This document shows, one piece after another, positions 60,346 through 64,000 of a stretch of DNA of 64,000 bases. The first letter of the stretch is position 1, and the number at the start of each line of letters is the position of its first letter. A model generated the notes under the pieces. That model searched no databases and had not been told where the DNA came from. It saw only the letters and a list, made by a program, of their open reading frames with translations. A program made the position numbers and the translations under genes. Origin of the DNA: Bacteroidales bacterium (GTDB lineage Bacteria > Bacteroidota > Bacteroidia > Bacteroidales > UBA932); assembly GCA_017427885.1 (NCBI GenBank), contig JAFRRW010000011.1:496001-560000 (forward strand), read 5' to 3'.

Positions 60346-61560
60346 ATGGATAAACGAAATAACGGCTTTCTTAAGAATTACAAGGTCACCTTGCTGCTCC
60401 TGTTGGGCTTGCTGGCGGGAGGCGTGCTGGGCGTCGTTCTCGGAGAAAATGCCCAGGTCCTGCGCCCCGTGGGAGCATTGTTCCTGAATCTGATTTTCGT
60501 TCTGGTCGTACCGCTGGTCTTCTTCTCCGTAGCCCGATCCCTGATATCTCTGCATCAGAGCGGCATCATCGGGAAGGTGCTTGGGACGGCCATCTGCGTT
60601 TTCCTGTTCATGTCATTGGTGGCGGGGATTTTCTCCTTCGGACTGATGTCTGTCTGGAACCCCTTTGCCCAAATGACACGTGATGGCACCGCGGCCCTTC
60701 CCGGGGGTGTATTGGGAGAAAGCGTGAACATCGGTGACGCAATCGTCGCGGCCTTTACAGTAAACGATTTCCCCCTGCTTCTCTCCCGTGAACATCTTCT
60801 ACCCCTTTTGATATTCGCAGCGCTGTTCGGCCTGGCCGTAGCCCTTCTCGGTCAGAAGGCCGAAGCGGTAAGGACACTGGTCGCGGAAGGAGAGGGGGTC
60901 GTGATGAAGATGATGGAGATCATAATGAAAGTGGCTCCCATCGGCTTGGGATGCTATTTTGCAGATACCGTCGGAAAGCTTGGAGGTCAGATAGTCGGTG
61001 ATTATCTGCAGGTCTTTCTCGTAGTTTGCGCGGCCTGTATTATCTGTTACCTGCTGTTTTTCTCCCTCTATGCCGTTTTCTGCCATATCCCTTTGGGCAA
61101 TTTCTGGAAAGAGATGATTCCCCCGTCCGCAACGGCCGTCGGAACCTGCTCCTCGGCGGCCTGCATACCCGTCAATATGGTTGCCGCCAGGAATCTGGGA
61201 GTCAGGGACAGCATATCCAACGGTATAATCCCGCTGGGGACCAATCTTCATAAAGACGGCTCTGTCATCACTTCCGTCGCAAAAGTTCTCTTTGCCCTTT
61301 ATTTCTTCGGAGCTGCTCCCGGAGGCCTGTCCACTGCGATCCTGGTGGTCGCCCTGGCGGTTTTGGAAAGCATCGTAGTGGGGGCCATTCCCGTGGGAGG
61401 AATGACAGGAGAGATATTCATCTGCGCAGTGCTGGGACTGGATCCTTCGTTTGCCGCCACGCTCCTGATAATCGGGACCATCTGCGACATCCCTGCAACG
61501 CTTCTCAACGCCACAGGCAACCTTGTCGCATCGCTCCTTGTCCACCGGCTGGCAAAGTAG
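60346..61560 (+). CDS. Dicarboxylate/amino acid:cation symporter (DAACS family)
   Basis: A 404-aa inner-membrane transporter of the glutamate/aspartate/C4-dicarboxylate family. About eight membrane helices and two re-entrant loops are visible. The serine-rich loop HP1 reads SATAVGTCSSAACIP and helix 7 PLGTNLHKDGSVI, where glutamate carriers have N-M-D-G-T, so substrate or ion coupling may differ. GAIPVGGMTGEIFI is loop HP2. The start at 60346 fits the -7 box; longer frames begin upstream of it. It is a single-gene unit. Confidence 0.85.
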   Translation: MDKRNNGFLKNYKVTLLLLLGLLAGGVLGVVLGENAQVLRPVGALFLNLIFVLVVPLVFFSVARSLISLHQSGIIGKVLGTAICVFLFMSLVAGIFSFGLMSVWNPFAQMTRDGTAALPGGVLGESVNIGDAIVAAFTVNDFPLLLSREHLLPLLIFAALFGLAVALLGQKAEAVRTLVAEGEGVVMKMMEIIMKVAPIGLGCYFADTVGKLGGQIVGDYLQVFLVVCAACIICYLLFFSLYAVFCHIPLGNFWKEMIPPSATAVGTCSSAACIPVNMVAARNLGVRDSISNGIIPLGTNLHKDGSVITSVAKVLFALYFFGAAPGGLSTAILVVALAVLESIVVGAIPVGGMTGEIFICAVLGLDPSFAATLLIIGTICDIPATLLNATGNLVASLLVHRLAK

Positions 61561-61584
61561 GGAGCAAGAGCTGGGTTTGTAAGG

Positions 61585-62178
61585 CTACATCAGTTCTCGG
61601 GGGCAGTCAACGCCAAGCAATTCGAAAAGATATTTTTTGTCCAAGGAAGTATAGCCACATTCTTCTGCCATCTCTAACATCTCTCGATAGTCTGGAGATG
61701 TATGAAAAAACTTCCGTTTGAAATAGTCGAATTTGATATAAGCCCAGAACAAATAATAGACACCTCGAGGTTCAATCATCGTCGCCGCATTGAGCAAAGA
61801 CTCAATCTTGTCAATCCGTGCCCTGGGAGCCAGGAAGGCTTTCTGTCCTCCAAGGAGAGAAACAGCGGCATAAAAAAAAGTTTCCGAATTGTCTATATCA
61901 TTCTCGATCGCCTTCTCAAATGCCTCATATGCCTTTGAGTATAGTTTCAATTTCAGATAGCACATGGCGATTGACTGATTCAGTTCCGGAGAATCAGGCT
62001 GTTGGGAGAGTGCTTTCTGATAAAAACGGGAATACTTGTTCAGTCCCGGCAAGGACATCTCAGCGACACTGTTGAACGTTGATATTACAAGCGGGCGGCC
62101 GCAGGAACACTCTTTCTGGTCGAGAGCCACAGGCCTTCCGCACCCGGGGCATTCCAGGTTCAATGTTTCCGCATTCAT
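61585..62178 (-). CDS. Zinc-ribbon and TPR protein of unknown function
   Basis: A 197-aa cytoplasmic protein. The N-terminus has a four-cysteine ribbon, CPGCG then CSCG (Cys10, 13, 27-29 region). TPR helices follow (SPELNQSIAMCYLKLKLYSKAYEAFEKA). The C-terminal third is aromatic and charged. No catalytic motif is visible. The start overlaps the stop of the membrane-protein gene by 4 bases. It is the last gene of the SPFH operon and may be an adaptor. Confidence 0.65.
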   Translation of the reverse strand: MNAETLNLECPGCGRPVALDQKECSCGRPLVISTFNSVAEMSLPGLNKYSRFYQKALSQQPDSPELNQSIAMCYLKLKLYSKAYEAFEKAIENDIDNSETFFYAAVSLLGGQKAFLAPRARIDKIESLLNAATMIEPRGVYYLFWAYIKFDYFKRKFFHTSPDYREMLEMAEECGYTSLDKKYLFELLGVDCPRELM

Positions 62179-62855
62179 TTGTCGTTTCCTGAGTTAAGAA
62201 TCATATTCCGTTGCTTTGCCAAAGCGGAGATCAACTCGAGAGCACCGGATATTTGGGCCGAATCGGTTGGCAATGTCGTTTCCAATTTACCAATCTCTTC
62301 GAAAATGCGTTCTTCAATGTAACGTACCGAGGACGAGGAACGAGCAGGACTGAAAGAAATGTTTTCCGCTGTTTTCTCAATCAATTTGGATATATCCGGA
62401 TCTTTCACCAGGGTTTTCAGCAGCCGTAAGCGTAAGGGAGCATCTTTAACATAATTCAATTCCGCTTGCCGCCTTTCCTGTTGGTCTGCCGTGTTCTCAT
62501 TGGCTAGCAGATGGACAAGCAGGGCTATGGCAAACAGTCCAAACAGAGCGATGTTCGACAATATCACGAATTTTGTCGATACCGGTTGGGCGAACAAGAC
62601 GCCGACGTTCAGAAAAAATGCGATTATGAAATAGAGGCCGGCCAGGACATAAAGAGGTCTCCGGTAATCTTTCTCCGCCTTTCCCTTTCGGACTAGTGAG
62701 GGAACCGCCAACAATACGAAATAAGCGAACACCACAAACGAGAAAGCAAGCCACGTAGACGTATCTCGCGTTTCAGTAAGAGTGAAGAAAAAAATCAGGA
62801 AAACGAGGAGAAATACGGACTCCAACATTCTCCACATGATACGGGATCGACTCAT
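62175..62855 (-). CDS. Four-helix membrane protein of unknown function
   Basis: A 226-aa protein with four membrane segments in the first 115 residues (LLVFLIFFFTL, FVVFAYFVLLAVP, LYVLAGLYFIIAFFLNVGVLF and FVILSNIALFGLFAIALLVHLL). A cytoplasmic helical tail of about 110 residues follows (RRQAELNYVKDAPLRLRLLK). I do not recognise the family. Its start is 2 bases from the SPFH gene and its end overlaps the TPR gene, so it belongs to that operon. Confidence 0.65.
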   Translation of the reverse strand: MSRSRIMWRMLESVFLLVFLIFFFTLTETRDTSTWLAFSFVVFAYFVLLAVPSLVRKGKAEKDYRRPLYVLAGLYFIIAFFLNVGVLFAQPVSTKFVILSNIALFGLFAIALLVHLLANENTADQQERRQAELNYVKDAPLRLRLLKTLVKDPDISKLIEKTAENISFSPARSSSSVRYIEERIFEEIGKLETTLPTDSAQISGALELISALAKQRNMILNSGNDK

Positions 62856-62857
62856 GA

Positions 62858-63931
62858 CTATAATTGGCTAAGCAGTTCTTTTTTCTTGGCCTCAAAATCT
62901 TCTTGGGAAATAAGCCCCATGTCTAGAAGTTCCTTGGCTTGTTTCAGTTTTTCCATAATGGTATTGCTGCCTGTGGGGGCGACAGGCGGTGTCTGTACAT
63001 TCTGGGGAGCGCCCTGCAGGGTTTGCTGGCCAAGATTGCCCAGGATGCCGCCAGCCGCTACGCCCATACCGATTCCGGCTCCTGCTGAAGTGAGGGCTCC
63101 CGCTCCTGGATTCTGCGCAACGGTCTTAAGAATGTCCACTTGCTGCTGGGCCGCCCAGTTGGCTCCCAGGTAGTTCATCCTTGCCCGATCGGTAATCATC
63201 TTCTGAATCTCGGGATCCTCTGAAGTAACTTTACAGGACGCTACCGAGAATGCATCCAGCGCAAGGCCATACTCTTCCACGATCTTCGCAACGTGTGGTT
63301 GGATGAAGCGAGCCATGTCGACGACGTTGCGGACTGTTTCAAAGATGACTTTTCCGTCAGCTTTGAGGGCATCAAGAGTCTGGCTTAATGTATTTACGAT
63401 ATGCATCTGGAATTGGTTGGCGAAATACTTGTTCAGGCCCTCCTGTGTTTCATATGGGATATTGTTTCCGATGAGCTTGGATAAGAATTTTGCACTGTCG
63501 TCAACGTGGATTTTATAGGCCCCGTATGACTTTACCTGCAGATTTCCGAAGGTGTCATCATAATACTGAATGGGCGACATCGTCCCCCATTCAATCTCCT
63601 GGCTATGGGCCGTTCGGACGAAGTAAACAACACAGTTGAAAGAACTTACACCACCGGAAAAAGCATTCCTCAGACGACTGATGACCGGATAGTTCTGCGT
63701 GTCCAGTTTGTAAGTTCCATTTGAAAAAACCTGTTCAATGATACCGCCTTTCACGAAAAGGGCTTCTTCGCCCGGCATCACGATAAGGGTCGAGTTGGTA
63801 TTGAAATCCTCTTCCGGCTGCCGCCAGATCAAGAGATTACCGTCTCCGGAATTCTTGATTATGTCCACCCAGTGTTTCTTCCCGCCAATATATGCGGATT
63901 CGTTCGGGTTTCTGTTGTTGAAAAGTCCCAT
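62858..63931 (-). CDS. SPFH-SHOCT protein (virion-core-like, YdjI type)
   Basis: A 357-aa protein without a membrane helix. The start MGLFNNRNPNESAYIGG and the SPFH core (PGEEALFVKGGIIEQVFSNG, EWGTMSPIQYYD, SYGAYKIHVDDSAKFLSKLI) match the group often annotated as virion core protein. A glycine/alanine linker (GAGIGMGVAAGGILGNLG) leads to a C-terminal SHOCT motif (KLKQAKELLDMGLISQEDFE). It lies 14 bases after a gene that runs off the window. In Bacillus, relatives are linked to membrane stress; here the role is unknown. Confidence 0.8.
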   Translation of the reverse strand: MGLFNNRNPNESAYIGGKKHWVDIIKNSGDGNLLIWRQPEEDFNTNSTLIVMPGEEALFVKGGIIEQVFSNGTYKLDTQNYPVISRLRNAFSGGVSSFNCVVYFVRTAHSQEIEWGTMSPIQYYDDTFGNLQVKSYGAYKIHVDDSAKFLSKLIGNNIPYETQEGLNKYFANQFQMHIVNTLSQTLDALKADGKVIFETVRNVVDMARFIQPHVAKIVEEYGLALDAFSVASCKVTSEDPEIQKMITDRARMNYLGANWAAQQQVDILKTVAQNPGAGALTSAGAGIGMGVAAGGILGNLGQQTLQGAPQNVQTPPVAPTGSNTIMEKLKQAKELLDMGLISQEDFEAKKKELLSQL

Positions 63932-63945
63932 GATATTGTAGATTA

Positions 63946-64000
63946 TTATTTTGACAAATAACGTTCGAGATCCTTGGGGGTGATGGTTCTCTTAATGCCC
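63946..64000 (-). CDS. 3' end of an unidentified gene
   Basis: Seventeen codons and a stop are visible on the minus strand (GIKRTITPKDLERYLSK). The reading frame enters from the right edge. The 14-base gap to the SPFH gene indicates a shared operon. No family can be assigned. Confidence 0.55.
   Translation of the reverse strand, partial: GIKRTITPKDLERYLSK

Overview
The window is 64 kb of a Bacteroidales chromosome. The evidence is the promoter style (TAnnTTTG -7 boxes, often with TTG/TTTG 19-20 bases upstream), a SecDF fusion, the order Fis-type activator / lptE / TPR-like gene / secG, several Bacteroidota-restricted families (DUF4421, DUF6786-like, the long mannose-6-phosphate isomerase), and many secreted glycan-degrading enzymes (GH36, GH88, GH92, GH172, SGNH esterases, a lyase/beta-helix fusion). 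By eye the DNA is GC-rich for the order, which would fit a gut lineage such as Cryptobacteroides or Rikenellaceae relatives; the species cannot be fixed from this sequence.

Layout. 1-9.1 kb: dnaE (cut by the left edge), secDF, an exported propeller/SPOR protein, and an nfeD-flotillin-XRE operon. 9.2-9.6 kb: tRNA-Ser(GCU), its terminator and a nested palindromic element. 9.6-20.7 kb: an ROK kinase and mannose-6-phosphate isomerase pair, a DUF4421 outer-membrane protein, and a four-gene run encoding a TPR/OmpA-like lipoprotein, an exported FAD oxidoreductase, a phosphoesterase and a GH36 alpha-galactosidase. 20.8-25.9 kb: a sigma-54 activator, lptE, a small TPR-like protein, secG, and a ClpB that lacks its N-domain and sits behind a sigma-54-like promoter. 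26-30.7 kb: an AAA ATPase, a C69 dipeptidase, a small secreted protein and pheS. 30.7-39.3 kb: an esterase / GH172 / DUF6786-like / FucP operon converging on a ribulokinase operon, which may together handle arabinose- or fructose-type sugars. 39.3-40.8 kb: an AT-rich island holding a DUF4823-like lipoprotein, bounded by tRNA-Gly(GCC) and a 20/22 copy of that tRNA's 3' end, so probably the remnant of an integrated element.

40.8-48 kb: an exported Gfo/Idh/MocA oxidoreductase, then five tightly coupled genes resembling heterodisulfide reductase (HdrC, HdrB, HdrA, HdrC, and a membrane cytochrome-b/FeS/CCG fusion), then a phosphoesterase lipoprotein. The Hdr-like cluster is the best candidate for a poorly described system, because a gut Bacteroidales has no CoM-S-S-CoB substrate. 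48-56.5 kb: GH92 mannosidase, a second SGNH esterase, a small outer-membrane barrel, and a lyase/beta-helix - GH88 - MGMT operon. 56.6-60.2 kb: rpsL-rpsG-fusA-rpsJ, after which the usual S10 operon breaks off into tRNA-Met(CAU). 60.3-64 kb: a dicarboxylate/amino-acid symporter and an operon with an SPFH-SHOCT protein, a membrane protein and a zinc-ribbon/TPR protein, plus the 3' end of one more gene.

A pattern runs across the window. All four transcription units for the translation apparatus (tRNA-Ser, tRNA-Gly, tRNA-Met, rpsL) carry CAG straight after the -7 box and then a perfect or near-perfect hairpin starting 3-5 bases after that box, at or near the expected transcript start. The other promoters found here lack the hairpin. 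No CRISPR array, insertion sequence or SusC/SusD pair was seen.
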